A stretch of DNA of 45,294 bases. Origin: JBATTK01 sp049670505 (GTDB taxonomy: Bacteria; Bacteroidota; Bacteroidia; Flavobacteriales; Flavobacteriaceae). The translations under genes and the position numbers were made by a program. Of this stretch, positions 8,162 through 17,738 are shown piece by piece. The notes beneath the pieces are model-generated. The model did no database searches, was not told where the DNA came from, and was given only the letters and a program-made list of their open reading frames with translations. The DNA lies in contig JBATTK010000014.1 of the NCBI GenBank assembly GCA_049670505.1, positions 1 to 45,294 on the forward strand, written 5' to 3'. Numbering within the stretch: position 1 is the first letter of the stretch; each line of letters starts with the position of its first letter.

Positions 8162-10255
8162 TTACTTGACCATTATTTTTTCTATTGCCATTTTAACGGA
8201 ATTCGTTGGAAGCATACAACTATTGTTTTGGCAAACATAAATATATGTTTCGTTGTCCACAAAACGATCTTTAAACAGTGGAAGGTCGCTGAGTGCAGTT
8301 GTTCCTACGATAAGAACATTAGGTATATATTCCTTGTTCAACGCTTTTATAAATACTTCGGTATTTTCACCTACTACGGCAACTTCATAATAATTGCTGG
8401 TGCCCTGCATAGAAAGCATGTTCCATTTAGCAAAACTTTCGGGGTTTTGTTGAACAAAGGGATGCATTGCCATTACCATTTTCATAGATTTATCCAATAG
8501 GTTTTTATCATACATAATATGGCCAAGGAGCAAAAGGTTTTCCGCCATGAGCGCATTGGGAGAGTCCATTACGCCATCTTGGGTAGCAATAATTTTTGCG
8601 ATTAGGTCACTATTTTCTTTATACTTGAAAAACGTGCCGTCCGTATCCTCAAAGCGGTCCTTGGTAATGTTGTTCAGTTTTATGGCAAAAGCCAAATATT
8701 TTTCATCAAGTGTAACGGTATACAAGTTGATGCATGCATTGATGAGTCCGGCATAATCTTCCAGGAAACCAGGAGTCTTTCTTCCGCCTTTCTTGTACGA
8801 ATGGATGAGTACACCTTCCGCAAAAATTTTATCTTCTATGAATTTAAAGATATCTATTGCCGCCGTCAAAAATCGTTGTTCGCCAAAAGCCTTATAGGAT
8901 GCTATGTATCCGTTTATTAGAAGGGAATTCCAAGAAGTGATGATCTTATCGTCAGTAGCGGGTCGTACTCTATTTTTACGGTTGTCCAATAGATTATTTT
9001 TCCACTTATCTTTTAGGAGTTCCAATTTTTCCAAGGATATATTGTGTTTCTCACCAAAGGCTATATCAGAGGAAGTTTTTTGCAAAATGTATTTGTCGTC
9101 TTCCAATTTGGACTCAGGGGCCAACCCATAATAATCGGAAAAGATTTCGAAGTCCGAACCTATTATTTTTTTGATATTTTCTTTTGTCCATGTGTAATAG
9201 TTGCCTTCTTCTCCTTCCGTATCGGCATCTAGGGCGGCATAAAAACCACCCGCGTTATTTTTCATTTCAGTTTCTAAAAAACTTATGGTACCGTATACAA
9301 TTTCCTTGTATTTAGGATCTTTAAAATACCTGTAGGCCTTCGCATATAGCGAAATTGCCTGAGCATTATCATACAGCATTTTTTCAAAATGTGGAATACT
9401 CCAATCCCTTACCGTGCTATATCTAAAAAATCCGCCTCCCAATTGATCATATGTTCCACTATGGGCAATATGGTCCAAGGTATTTTTTATATGAGTTTTA
9501 GTTTCTTGATCCTTATAAAGTATTGCATAATCCAATAAAAAATTCAAATTGGTCGGCAACATAAATTTTTGTTCTGCCAAGTCCCCGCCATAGGTTAAAT
9601 CCCAGCTGGGTTTCCATACATTGACCGATGATATGATGCTGTCTTTTGAGATTTCCCCCTCTGTACTATTTGGGATCATCAAACTTATTTCTTCAATTCC
9701 TTGCGCTATCTTATCCGCATATTCGTTGGCCCGGACGGCATCTTTTCTATAAAAGGCATTGACTTTTTCCAATACATTTTTCCATTCTTCCTTGGTATGG
9801 TAGGTTCCCCCATAAATTGGTTTTCCGTTGGGCAAGGTGATTACGTTTAGAGGCCAACCGCCCGAACCTTTCATTAACTGTAATGCTGTCATATATACTT
9901 TGTCAACATCAGGACGTTCCTCGCGATCCACTTTTACGTTTATAAAATTCGCGTTCATCAATTTTGCCGTTTCTTCGTCGGTAAACGTTTCTTCTTCCAT
10001 TACATGGCACCAATGACATGAGGAATAGCCAATACTGATCAACACCAGTTTATTATCTTTTTTTGCATTTTCAAATACCTCATTGCTCCAAGGGTTCCAG
10101 TCAACAGGATTGTGTGCATGTTGTAATAAATAGGGACTGGTCTCCGTAATTAAATCATTGGTATGGTCATAACTAATTTCCTGTTCCTTCTTGTTTTTAC
10201 AGGAAGACAGACAAATTAGTGAAAGTGCTATTAATTTAACTTTTTGTAATCTCAT
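8162..10255 (-). CDS. DUF255 (YyaL/SPATA20-type) thioredoxin-fold lipoprotein
   Basis: The frame extends to 10294, but the ATG at 10255 gives a proper lipoprotein signal ('ALSLICLSSCKNKK', Cys19), so about 697 residues are expected. Just after it comes the DUF255 thioredoxin-like domain: 'SPYLLQHAHNPVDWNPW', then 'YSSCHWCHVMEEETF' with the C-x-x-C pair and neighbouring His, and 'NVKVDREERPDVDKVYM'. The larger C-terminal part is an alpha/alpha-toroid like N-acylglucosamine 2-epimerases ('LGGGFFRYSTVRDWSIPHFE', 'FYAALDADTEGEEGNYYTW'). The family's reaction is not settled. Most relatives are cytoplasmic; the lipid anchor here puts it in the envelope, as in several Bacteroidota. GH10 lies upstream on the same strand, separated by a likely terminator. 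Confidence 0.88.
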   Translation of the reverse strand: MRLQKVKLIALSLICLSSCKNKKEQEISYDHTNDLITETSPYLLQHAHNPVDWNPWSNEVFENAKKDNKLVLISIGYSSCHWCHVMEEETFTDEETAKLMNANFINVKVDREERPDVDKVYMTALQLMKGSGGWPLNVITLPNGKPIYGGTYHTKEEWKNVLEKVNAFYRKDAVRANEYADKIAQGIEEISLMIPNSTEGEISKDSIISSVNVWKPSWDLTYGGDLAEQKFMLPTNLNFLLDYAILYKDQETKTHIKNTLDHIAHSGTYDQLGGGFFRYSTVRDWSIPHFEKMLYDNAQAISLYAKAYRYFKDPKYKEIVYGTISFLETEMKNNAGGFYAALDADTEGEEGNYYTWTKENIKKIIGSDFEIFSDYYGLAPESKLEDDKYILQKTSSDIAFGEKHNISLEKLELLKDKWKNNLLDNRKNRVRPATDDKIITSWNSLLINGYIASYKAFGEQRFLTAAIDIFKFIEDKIFAEGVLIHSYKKGGRKTPGFLEDYAGLINACINLYTVTLDEKYLAFAIKLNNITKDRFEDTDGTFFKYKENSDLIAKIIATQDGVMDSPNALMAENLLLLGHIMYDKNLLDKSMKMVMAMHPFVQQNPESFAKWNMLSMQGTSNYYEVAVVGENTEVFIKALNKEYIPNVLIVGTTALSDLPLFKDRFVDNETYIYVCQNNSCMLPTNSVKMAIEKIMVK

Positions 10256-10278
10256 GTAGTGTTTAAATAAATATAACC

Positions 10279-10308
10279 GAAGTCCTTTCTTCACATGGGA
10301 AGGGCTTC
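10279..10308 (-). promoter_or_regulatory. Leader hairpin upstream of the DUF255 gene
   Basis: Bases 10279-10289 pair with 10298-10308 (11 pairs, two of them G-T), with a loop of about 8 bases, 24 bases ahead of the chosen ATG. It may be a structured 5' leader. A terminator is less likely because no T-run follows on either strand. Confidence 0.35.
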
Positions 10309-10328
10309 AAGAATTAAAAATAGTATTT

Positions 10329-10375
10329 TAAAAACAAAAGGCGCGTATGATCAACTAAGGTACGCCTTGTTTTTA
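10329..10375 (-). terminator. Intrinsic terminator after GH10 (bidirectional form)
   Basis: Arms 10329-10347 and 10361-10375 pair through GGCG-GTA/TAC-CGCC and an A-rich/T-rich base. Read on the minus strand, the GC stem is followed by TTTTGTTTTTA, about 55 bases past the GH10 stop codon. Confidence 0.7.
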
Positions 10376-10431
10376 GGTCTTTGTGAAGTGTCCAAAAAGC
10401 GTAGGACGTTGTATATGTTTAATAGGGTGTT

Positions 10432-11574
10432 TTACTTTTTAAGGTCCATAACACTATGGTATGCATCTTTGGGTTCATATGCCCTATCAAATAATAATGG
10501 ATAGTTTGTTCGGCCATTTATGGGCCAATTGTTTAACCATGACTGACCATCACCAACGCCCCAAAAAGTAACTCTATCAATTTTATCTTGATGTTTTAGG
10601 AATAGATTGAAAATATCTTCATATCGCTTTGCCAATTTTACTTTTATAGATTCCGGCAAACCGTTTGGATAGGGGTTCATCTTTGGGTCCCCTTCAAATT
10701 CATCATAGTTTTCGTTAACGGCGGCTCCGTCCAAATCCCATGGATTTGGCAGTGCAGTTACATCAAGCTCCGTGAACATTACTTTAACGCCAAGTGCTGA
10801 ATAGGCAAGAATACTATTTTCAATATCTTCAATGGAGGGGCCTAAAAGACTCCAATGTCCTTGCATGCCTACGCCGTCAATTTTGGCGCCGTTTGCCTGT
10901 AGTTTCTTCACCAGTCGGACAACACCTGCCCTTTTTTCCGGTTTCCATAAGTTGTAATCATTATATACCAACTGCGCTGCGGGGTCGGCTTTGGCGGCCT
11001 GTTTAAAGGCAAGCTCCAGATAACCTTCGCCCATGGTCTGTAAAAAAATGGACGTTCTTAACGTTCCATCTTCATTTAGGGCTTCATTAACAACATCCCA
11101 TGTGTGTATTTTTCCTTTGTATCGGCCAACAAGGGTATCTATATGTTTTTTTAGGGTTTGGGCCATTTCGGAGCTATCCTTTATCGTATTGACCCACTTT
11201 GGCAATTGACTATGCCACACTAAGGTATGCCCCACAATATGCATTTCATTTCTTTCCCCTAATGCGACATACTTATCCGCTGCTTTAAAATTATAGGAGT
11301 TCTTTTCCGGATGAATGAACATCCATTTCATTGTATTTTCAGGTGTTATGGTATTGAATTCCTTTTCAATAAGTTTTGTAGAAATGGTATCCGTAAGGTT
11401 GATATGATTATCATTAATTGCAGCGCCAATTAGAAAGTCATTGGTATAGGCACTTTTCAGCGAGACTTTGTTTTCATCAATTGCGTTTGTATTTGCTTCA
11501 TTTTTGGTCTTACAACTGTTTAAACCGATTACCAAAACGACTGGAAATAGCACTATTTTAAATATGTCTTTCAT
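10432..11574 (-). CDS. GH10 endo-beta-1,4-xylanase lipoprotein
   Basis: 380 residues with a lipoprotein signal ('LVIGLNSCKTK', Cys21). The glycoside hydrolase family 10 (beta/alpha)8 barrel is complete: 'FNTITPENTMKW', 'HTLVWHSQLPKW', acid/base E164 in 'WDVVNEALNE', 'YNDYNLW', 'GVGMQGHW', nucleophile E269 in 'VMFTELDVTALP', and 'VTFWGVGDGQSWLNNWP' near the C-terminus. GH10 enzymes cut beta-1,4-xylan or mixed-linkage xylan. A short insertion at ~278-312 is common in Bacteroidota members. No accessory binding domain is present. It is not beside a SusC/D pair; the nearest lies 14 kb away. Lipid anchoring suggests work at the cell envelope, periplasmic or surface side. Confidence 0.93.
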   Translation of the reverse strand: MKDIFKIVLFPVVLVIGLNSCKTKNEANTNAIDENKVSLKSAYTNDFLIGAAINDNHINLTDTISTKLIEKEFNTITPENTMKWMFIHPEKNSYNFKAADKYVALGERNEMHIVGHTLVWHSQLPKWVNTIKDSSEMAQTLKKHIDTLVGRYKGKIHTWDVVNEALNEDGTLRTSIFLQTMGEGYLELAFKQAAKADPAAQLVYNDYNLWKPEKRAGVVRLVKKLQANGAKIDGVGMQGHWSLLGPSIEDIENSILAYSALGVKVMFTELDVTALPNPWDLDGAAVNENYDEFEGDPKMNPYPNGLPESIKVKLAKRYEDIFNLFLKHQDKIDRVTFWGVGDGQSWLNNWPINGRTNYPLLFDRAYEPKDAYHSVMDLKK

Positions 11575-11754
11575 TCTATCTGTATAGGAGTTTAAAGGTA
11601 TTTTACCTCAATTCAATGAGTAATAGGATTGAAGCAAACTTTAAAACATTTGTTGTATTTGTTGAAGTAGCGGGAATCTGTAAGGGTAATTTCCCCCATC
11701 TACTATATTCGTATGGTCTATTTTTATCTTTTCTTTTTTCCTTCTATTCTGGTC
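11575..11754. other. Intergenic upstream of GH10
   Basis: AT-rich sequence that should hold the GH10 promoter on the minus strand. I see no exact TAnnTTTG element and no strong dyad. Confidence 0.3.
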
Positions 11755-11928
11755 TTAACTTTTCAGGCATTTGGTAAAGAGAACGGATAAGACTTGATCA
11801 AGTAATTCCCTCGGGTCTACATCCAATCCCTTTGGAAAACCCTCTACCTCATATTGGACTAGAATAAAAATCATTTCTAATGCATATTTTTTATTGATAA
11901 GCCGATGACGCGACCATATCAACATGCA
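11755..11928 (-). CDS. Possible small ORF, 57 aa, unknown
   Basis: A minus-strand frame starting at an ATG 11 bases past the stop of the MG2/plug-like gene. It contains a plausible helical stretch ('FPKGLDVDPRELLDQVLSVL'), giving it more protein-like character than random sequence. No domain is recognised and there is no independent support, so it may be the last small gene of the operon or chance. Confidence 0.25.
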   Translation of the reverse strand, partial: CMLIWSRHRLINKKYALEMIFILVQYEVEGFPKGLDVDPRELLDQVLSVLFTKCLKS

Positions 11929-11938
11929 AATCCCAAAA

Positions 11939-13732
11939 CTATTCAACGCTAATAACTTCCCTGATCGAAGTAGGTTCGCCGGAAGCGGTAAAACCTTCCA
12001 GGTAAATTTCAAAGTTTCCTTTTACATCCGAAGTGTAAAAAACAATCTCTTTTTTACGCGCTTCCAATTTCAGATCGGGTAACCAAAGTAATTGATACCT
12101 AAAGTCAGGTATACGGACGGTTTTTGCATAGGTACTATCCGTATACGCTTGCCGGAAATACTTCTTTTTAGGTACCGGCCTAAATAATTCTACTTCTTTA
12201 ATAGACATCCCATTTGCCGCTATATTGTAATCCGTACGTATGGTTTCTATATCGATAACCCCGTGGTGAATTTTCTTTCCCATGATATATCTATCCCTTC
12301 CTAAAAGGATTCTTTTAATCTTTTTGGCATTATAATCCATCAAATTATGTTGATCACGGACCAAAATACCATCGATTAAAACCAAAGGCGGATAAGGGGA
12401 TTCATAATAAGGAGGGTTTCCCCTTACCTGAAAAATAGAATTTCCCAACTCGTCCTTTGAAATCCAGACATGCTTAATAATTTCTACAACGGTCTCCTTA
12501 AGTGTTGAAAATCTGGTGTAGTCGTCCAGATCATATACCAATGGATTATTGCGGTAAAAAGGCAAGTCCGTTTTTATGGTCTTAACAGTATCCGGTTTAA
12601 CACTGAAAAACGCATTTTCAATTTGGTTATGAAAGCTACGCTCCAAGATCATATCTTTCATCGATGGCAATAATTTAAATTGATGAAATGTAAAACCAGA
12701 GTAATCTATATTTTCTTGTTTTTTTATCAATAGTCCATATGATTCGGGCTTTTTATGTAAAACTTGAACAATTGCCTTGTCCACAGTATAGGATTGATCG
12801 ATATTAAAATAAAAAAGGCCGTTATCATTGGAATTGGCCATTTTCAATTGATACTCTTTTCCAGGTACAGAAATGGATATATCAATATCTTTTTCTGGCT
12901 TGGAAGTATTTCTGTCTATGATTTTACCGCTAATAAGTTCACCCCTCAATTCGGGCAAATAAATGGAATCGTTGAGCGATTTAATGCTATTTTTTGACTT
13001 TTTGAAATGATGCCGTATAAAGGTTCTTGAAGTATGTTTGACGGGAGCCTGCATAGTATCAATTTTTCGAACCGAAATCGAAAAATAATTGTCGCTAGGC
13101 AAATCGAATTTGTTTTTTATTGTAAAACTGACTTTATCCCTTGATTTGAATTTCTTACGGCTTATTTTTAATTCAAGATTGCCGTAATTATAATCTTTAA
13201 ACCCATCACGTTTTTCCGGTTTCATTTTCGCTCTCGGAATACGTATTGAGGTATCTTCCCCCTTGTTGGTTTCAAGTAATGAGTTTTGATTCCCTTGATA
13301 GGGATTGATAATGGTGATATCCGATTGGAAAAAATAATCCGTACCTAAATTTTTCATCCATTGGGTATATCCAATAAGTTTATAGTTACCTGACGATACG
13401 GATGTCGGCATGAAAAAATCCCCATAAGAACGACCCTCTTCTAGCCTTAATTTATGTTTGAAAACTACGTTCCCTTCTTCTCCTATGACCTCTACATAGG
13501 CAATTTTACTTATTTTGGAGGGTCGCTTGGATTTAGAGTCGAGACAATATAGGCTATAATAGAAATATTCCCCTACAAATAATAACCGGGTATTGCTATG
13601 CACAAATATACTCTCATGGGGAAAGTCTTGATACCTAGCGGAATCGTCGGAATCCCTCCATACCGATTGGGCATAGCATTGGCCACAAAACAATAAAAAG
13701 AAGAAAATGGATATGGTTGAATACTTGTTCAT
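11939..13732 (-). CDS. MG2-like / carboxypeptidase-regulatory / plug-like exported protein
   Basis: 597 residues with a signal peptide (1-22, '...CGQCYAQ'). Residues ~38-145 resemble an MG2 macroglobulin domain ('LFVGEYFYYSLYCLD', 'SSGNYKLIGYTQWM'). Residues ~263-335 resemble a carboxypeptidase-D regulatory domain ('GELISGKIIDRNTSKPEKDI'). Residues ~405-500 resemble a TonB plug without a barrel ('PLVLIDGILV', 'KKIKRILLGRDRY', 'HHGVIDIETI'). The end returns to an MG-like strand ('FYTSDVKGNFEIYLEG'). The family has no assigned function. It is last in a four-gene operon with a TonB-dependent receptor and DUF4249, so it probably works at the outer membrane with them; that is inference. Confidence 0.75.
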   Translation of the reverse strand: MNKYSTISIFFFLLFCGQCYAQSVWRDSDDSARYQDFPHESIFVHSNTRLLFVGEYFYYSLYCLDSKSKRPSKISKIAYVEVIGEEGNVVFKHKLRLEEGRSYGDFFMPTSVSSGNYKLIGYTQWMKNLGTDYFFQSDITIINPYQGNQNSLLETNKGEDTSIRIPRAKMKPEKRDGFKDYNYGNLELKISRKKFKSRDKVSFTIKNKFDLPSDNYFSISVRKIDTMQAPVKHTSRTFIRHHFKKSKNSIKSLNDSIYLPELRGELISGKIIDRNTSKPEKDIDISISVPGKEYQLKMANSNDNGLFYFNIDQSYTVDKAIVQVLHKKPESYGLLIKKQENIDYSGFTFHQFKLLPSMKDMILERSFHNQIENAFFSVKPDTVKTIKTDLPFYRNNPLVYDLDDYTRFSTLKETVVEIIKHVWISKDELGNSIFQVRGNPPYYESPYPPLVLIDGILVRDQHNLMDYNAKKIKRILLGRDRYIMGKKIHHGVIDIETIRTDYNIAANGMSIKEVELFRPVPKKKYFRQAYTDSTYAKTVRIPDFRYQLLWLPDLKLEARKKEIVFYTSDVKGNFEIYLEGFTASGEPTSIREVISVE

Positions 13733-13739
13733 AATTTGA

Positions 13740-14966
13740 TTATTCTATCCAAAAATCTGGTACTACATTACTTCCCAGGGCCGTACAATCCCCACAGGAT
13801 CTGGTAACCAAAATATAAGGCCTGTCGGTATCGCCATTGGCATCTACATATTTTTGCCCAAGACTATTTATAGCTTGGACCAAAGGAGATGGGCCATCTG
13901 GTGCAATGGGTGGTAATTGCGGTGTAAACTCCTGGCTACAATCACTTTCATATGGAGGTAGGGGTTCGTTGGGAAAAAAATCCACATAATTAAAATATAA
14001 GCGCTGGGACGTTACCGAAGATACCTGAAAAAACCCTAGGACTTTTTCCTCGGTACTCTCTTCGGAAAAAACGTTGCCATTGAAAAAGCCCGGTTGTATC
14101 TGGGAAAACAGGCTTTCGGCCTGGGACGAAAATTCATTCAATGTTTCAAAATAGGCGTAAGCTTCCATGGATTGTACAAATTGCCGTACCAAAATGCTAT
14201 ATCGATGCGAAATAATGTAATTATCCTTGCTGATAAACCTAACGGGAAAACGGGTGAGCCCATTTTGGCTGAAATTATCCGTATCCCCTAAAATAATCGT
14301 ATTGGATAAAACTGTATTGTAACAGACCCTTTGTTCCTCACTTTTTGGTTCCAATATGACAATAGATGGGCGTGGACGGTCCCTCACCACCACCGCGTCT
14401 ACCGAAACCCATCTAGGGGCAATAATCCTGTATGTTTCTTCATATTCATAACGAAAAAACCGTGCGTTGCCACTGGGGTCCACATTGTCTATAAATATGG
14501 CCATCCCCTCTTCGTTCCGATCGTTAATTTCCCGTGATGCGTATAGGTCCAAGATTTCAGCAGTTGGAGTTAATGTGGTAGGCTCGGAACTGTACCTCCT
14601 GCCATCGGAAGTTATCACGGACAATAGGTAACTCCTGTTGGGTTCGGCGCTGAAGGGTAGCGTAGCTGTATATGCCCCGGCAGTGGTTTCCTCAAAAATA
14701 TATTCATTCTGTTGGTCATCGGTGATCCTAACAACGGCATCGGTCTCGGGGTTCGGACCGTCTTCCTCCAAGCGAAAGGTACGTGACAATAAAATCGTAT
14801 GTGATTTTTCTTCATTGGTTAGGGTAGCCTCAATGATCAAAGCACTTTCAAATATTTCCGTACTCGGCTCAAAGGTCTCTACACAGGCATTGAATATAAA
14901 GCAGATGAAAATCATCGGCCTATAAAATGTTTTCTTGGTTCGTATGGTATTATAGATAGCGTCCAT
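13740..14966 (-). CDS. DUF4249 outer-membrane-associated lipoprotein
   Basis: 408 residues matching DUF4249 in pattern: an N-terminal 'CVETFEPS', then 'ALIIEATLTNEEKSHTILLS', 'PETDAVVRITDDQQNEY', 'YLLSVITSDGRRYSSEP', and a C-terminal CGDCTALGSN segment. The first ATG lies 3 bases after the receptor stop, indicating translational coupling. An internal Met18 at 14915 would give a shorter and more typical lipoprotein signal ('FICFIFNAC'), so the exact start is uncertain. DUF4249 proteins regularly accompany STN-type TonB-dependent receptors in Bacteroidota, in the place SusD takes in PULs. Substrate unknown. Confidence 0.85.
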   Translation of the reverse strand: MDAIYNTIRTKKTFYRPMIFICFIFNACVETFEPSTEIFESALIIEATLTNEEKSHTILLSRTFRLEEDGPNPETDAVVRITDDQQNEYIFEETTAGAYTATLPFSAEPNRSYLLSVITSDGRRYSSEPTTLTPTAEILDLYASREINDRNEEGMAIFIDNVDPSGNARFFRYEYEETYRIIAPRWVSVDAVVVRDRPRPSIVILEPKSEEQRVCYNTVLSNTIILGDTDNFSQNGLTRFPVRFISKDNYIISHRYSILVRQFVQSMEAYAYFETLNEFSSQAESLFSQIQPGFFNGNVFSEESTEEKVLGFFQVSSVTSQRLYFNYVDFFPNEPLPPYESDCSQEFTPQLPPIAPDGPSPLVQAINSLGQKYVDANGDTDRPYILVTRSCGDCTALGSNVVPDFWIE

Positions 14967-14969
14967 AGG

Positions 14970-17738
14970 TCAAAATTTGAAATTATAGGTGATCGAAGGT
15001 ATCGGGATAGCAAAAATGGAACTTTGCAACGCTTTTACTTCGCCATCCTCGGTAAGGAAGAAAACGGAATACGGATTATTTCTTCCTAGGACATTATAGA
15101 TGGAGATGGTCCAAAAACTATGTGCGAATTTTTTAATCTTGTGGTTGCCCTCTATATTAAAACCAATATCCAAACGGTAATAATCCGGAATCCTAAATTC
15201 ATTTCGGTTACTGAAAAGTACAAATTCCGAGTTATTAAAATTAAAAGAGCCTACCGGAAAGGTAACCGGTCTACCCGTTTGATAGGCAAAATTGGTGGAT
15301 AGGCTAAAACGTTTGGTCAACTTATAGTTGGCTACTAAACTAATATCGTGCGGCTTATCAAAATTTGCAGGAAAAAAATCGCCATTGTTTATTCGTTCTT
15401 CACTAAAAGCACTATCGAACCTTAGGAAAGAACGGGAGTAGGAATAGCCCAACCAACCATTAAGTTTTCCTCTGTTCTTTCGCAATAGAAATTCAATCCC
15501 ATAGGCCTTACCCTCACCCTGTAATACTTCGGTTTCTATAGTTTCGTTCAATAATAGCTGTGCACCTACCTTAAAATCCAATACATTATTGGATCTTTTG
15601 TAGTAAGCTTCCAGACTTAATTCATACATGTTTTCCGATAAATTTCGATATAATCCTAGGGAAAATTGATTGGCGCGTGCAGGTTCAATATTGGAATCCG
15701 ACAATTTCCAAGTATCAATGGGAGATACCGTAGTAGTATTGGATAAGGTATGGATATATTGCAACGTATTGTTGAAACTGGCCTTTATGGAGAAATCGGG
15801 CCGAAGAAAATATCGGGCGGACAATCGAAACTCCGGTCCGCCATAGGTCTTGATGAATTCGTTTCGGTCAAATTGCCGTGTTTCGATCAATGTGCCTTCA
15901 CTCCGGGGCATATCTGCTTCGTATATTCTTTGCGACGATTCCCCCAAGGCTGAAAATATCGAAAATCGAATCCCGGCATCGATGAGGAACTGGTCACTTA
16001 CTTTAAAATTATCGGAAATGAATACAGCCGACTCCAAACCCCTTTCCCTGGGAATATTCAATGGTTCAATAGTAGATTCAGGGCCGATGGGGTTGATATT
16101 TCCCGGATCAACGGCATATAATTTTGAGGAAATCCCATAGTCGAAGGTATGTGCATCGTTGTACAAATACTTCAGGTTTAATTTTAGCTCGGTCTCATTA
16201 ATGGTATAGCCCAATGCAAAGTCGTCCGTAGAATTCCCATCAAAATCTATGTCGAAAGCATATTCGCTATTGGAAAGGATAAGTTCCCCCTTGTTTTTTT
16301 CATTGAACTTATGGTCCCATTTTAAGGACAGCAGCCTATTGCTATAGCCAAAAAGGGAATCTGAAGTAATACTGAAAGCATCTCTGCTGAAATAGGCAGT
16401 TGCCCTGATATCGTTATTTTCATCGATATTATGGTTGTATTTTGCGATTACATCGTAGAAGGACGCCTCACTGTTACTTAAGGATTCATCATCCAAAGAC
16501 CGTAAGATCCAACCGGAATAAGTACCTCTTCCGCCTACCACTAACGATGATCTTTCTTTGACCACAGGTATCTCTAAGGCTATGTTGCTCGTTACAGGCC
16601 CTATAGAAGCTTCTCCGGCAAAGGTCTTGGTATTGCCGTCCTTTGTGCCGATATCAAAGACAGATGAAAGTCTACCGCCATATTTTGCGGGAATATTGCC
16701 TTTGTAAATAGTGGCTTCTTTGGTCGTAAATGGATTCAATGCCTGAAAAATGCCAAAGAAGTGGGAGGGATTGTAAATTACCGCGTCATCTAGAAGAATC
16801 AGATTCTGATCGGTATTTCCGCCCCTTACATTAAATCCGGCCGCACCCTCACCGGCTGTAGTAATACCGGGTAGGGTAGTGGCCACTTTTAAAATATCCC
16901 TTTCACCTAGAATCAACGGGATATTCTTGGTCTCTTCCGAAACAATTTGTGTTGTGCCCGTAATTGCCTCCTCCACATTTTTGGCAGCATCGCCCTTAAC
17001 CACCACTTCGTCCAATTGCTCTAGACTTTCCTGTAACTCAAAATCCAGTCTTCCATTATTATATAGGATTACCGTTGTTTCCGTATCGCGTATCCCCATT
17101 GATCGGGTAGTAATGACATTACGGCCAAATGGCAGTTCTATTTCATAAAACCCGTCGTCTTTAGTGACGGTACCCTTGTTTTTTCCTTTTACAACTATGG
17201 AAAGATGCTGTATGGGTTCTTTTGTTTTGTCATTTATGGCAAAACCTGAAAGCATAAAACTTTCTTTGGAATTGTTCTGGTTTTCCTTGCCGATCCGTAC
17301 GATTTTAACCTCGGCTATCGCTCTCGTCTTTTCCTCGTTGTAAAAAACCGGATTGATTTGTTTTTTCGGTTCACTCCCCGCTATCTTAACCGTATCTGCA
17401 ATCTTGCCAAAAAAACCTAAAGGGAGCTTATCGTAAATAATATTATTACGGGTCAGGTACACCCTGTTATTTTTTGATACGTAAAATTGTATGTTGGAAT
17501 TTTTGAAAATATCATCCAGAACGATGTTTATGGGTACATCCTCATAGGTACCCGATATGGTTTTGTTTTCTATCCAATCTTCTACATAGAAAAATCTGTA
17601 TGCAGTGATTTCCTCTAAGCTGTTTAGAACGGCAATCGGGGCTTCTTCTACAAAAGATAAAGAAATCAAAGGGTTTTTATCCTGCGAAAAAGACCAAAAG
17701 AAACCTAGCAAAAAAAGTATGGTCAATGGCCTTCTCAT
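14970..17738 (-). CDS. TonB-dependent receptor with STN and carboxypeptidase-regulatory domains
   Basis: 922 residues with a signal peptide ('LLGFFWSFSQ'). Residues ~20-97 form a secretin/TonB N-terminal (STN) domain ('LEEITAYRFFYVEDWIENKT', 'PINIVLDDIF'). Residues ~160-245 form a CarboxypepD_reg-like domain, ~255-375 the plug ('GAAGFNVRGGNTDQNLILLD', 'VFDIGTKDG'), and the remainder a 22-strand barrel ending in '...SITYNFKF'. STN domains normally talk to FecR-type anti-sigma factors, yet no sigma/anti-sigma pair is nearby. The ATG overlaps the preceding stop (ATGA), which fixes the start. It imports an unknown substrate with energy from TonB/ExbBD. Confidence 0.9.
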   Translation of the reverse strand: MRRPLTILFLLGFFWSFSQDKNPLISLSFVEEAPIAVLNSLEEITAYRFFYVEDWIENKTISGTYEDVPINIVLDDIFKNSNIQFYVSKNNRVYLTRNNIIYDKLPLGFFGKIADTVKIAGSEPKKQINPVFYNEEKTRAIAEVKIVRIGKENQNNSKESFMLSGFAINDKTKEPIQHLSIVVKGKNKGTVTKDDGFYEIELPFGRNVITTRSMGIRDTETTVILYNNGRLDFELQESLEQLDEVVVKGDAAKNVEEAITGTTQIVSEETKNIPLILGERDILKVATTLPGITTAGEGAAGFNVRGGNTDQNLILLDDAVIYNPSHFFGIFQALNPFTTKEATIYKGNIPAKYGGRLSSVFDIGTKDGNTKTFAGEASIGPVTSNIALEIPVVKERSSLVVGGRGTYSGWILRSLDDESLSNSEASFYDVIAKYNHNIDENNDIRATAYFSRDAFSITSDSLFGYSNRLLSLKWDHKFNEKNKGELILSNSEYAFDIDFDGNSTDDFALGYTINETELKLNLKYLYNDAHTFDYGISSKLYAVDPGNINPIGPESTIEPLNIPRERGLESAVFISDNFKVSDQFLIDAGIRFSIFSALGESSQRIYEADMPRSEGTLIETRQFDRNEFIKTYGGPEFRLSARYFLRPDFSIKASFNNTLQYIHTLSNTTTVSPIDTWKLSDSNIEPARANQFSLGLYRNLSENMYELSLEAYYKRSNNVLDFKVGAQLLLNETIETEVLQGEGKAYGIEFLLRKNRGKLNGWLGYSYSRSFLRFDSAFSEERINNGDFFPANFDKPHDISLVANYKLTKRFSLSTNFAYQTGRPVTFPVGSFNFNNSEFVLFSNRNEFRIPDYYRLDIGFNIEGNHKIKKFAHSFWTISIYNVLGRNNPYSVFFLTEDGEVKALQSSIFAIPIPSITYNFKF

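Noticed and set aside
14094..14291. Plus-strand frames inside the minus-strand DUF4249 and receptor genes
   Set aside because: Antisense shadows of strongly supported genes.
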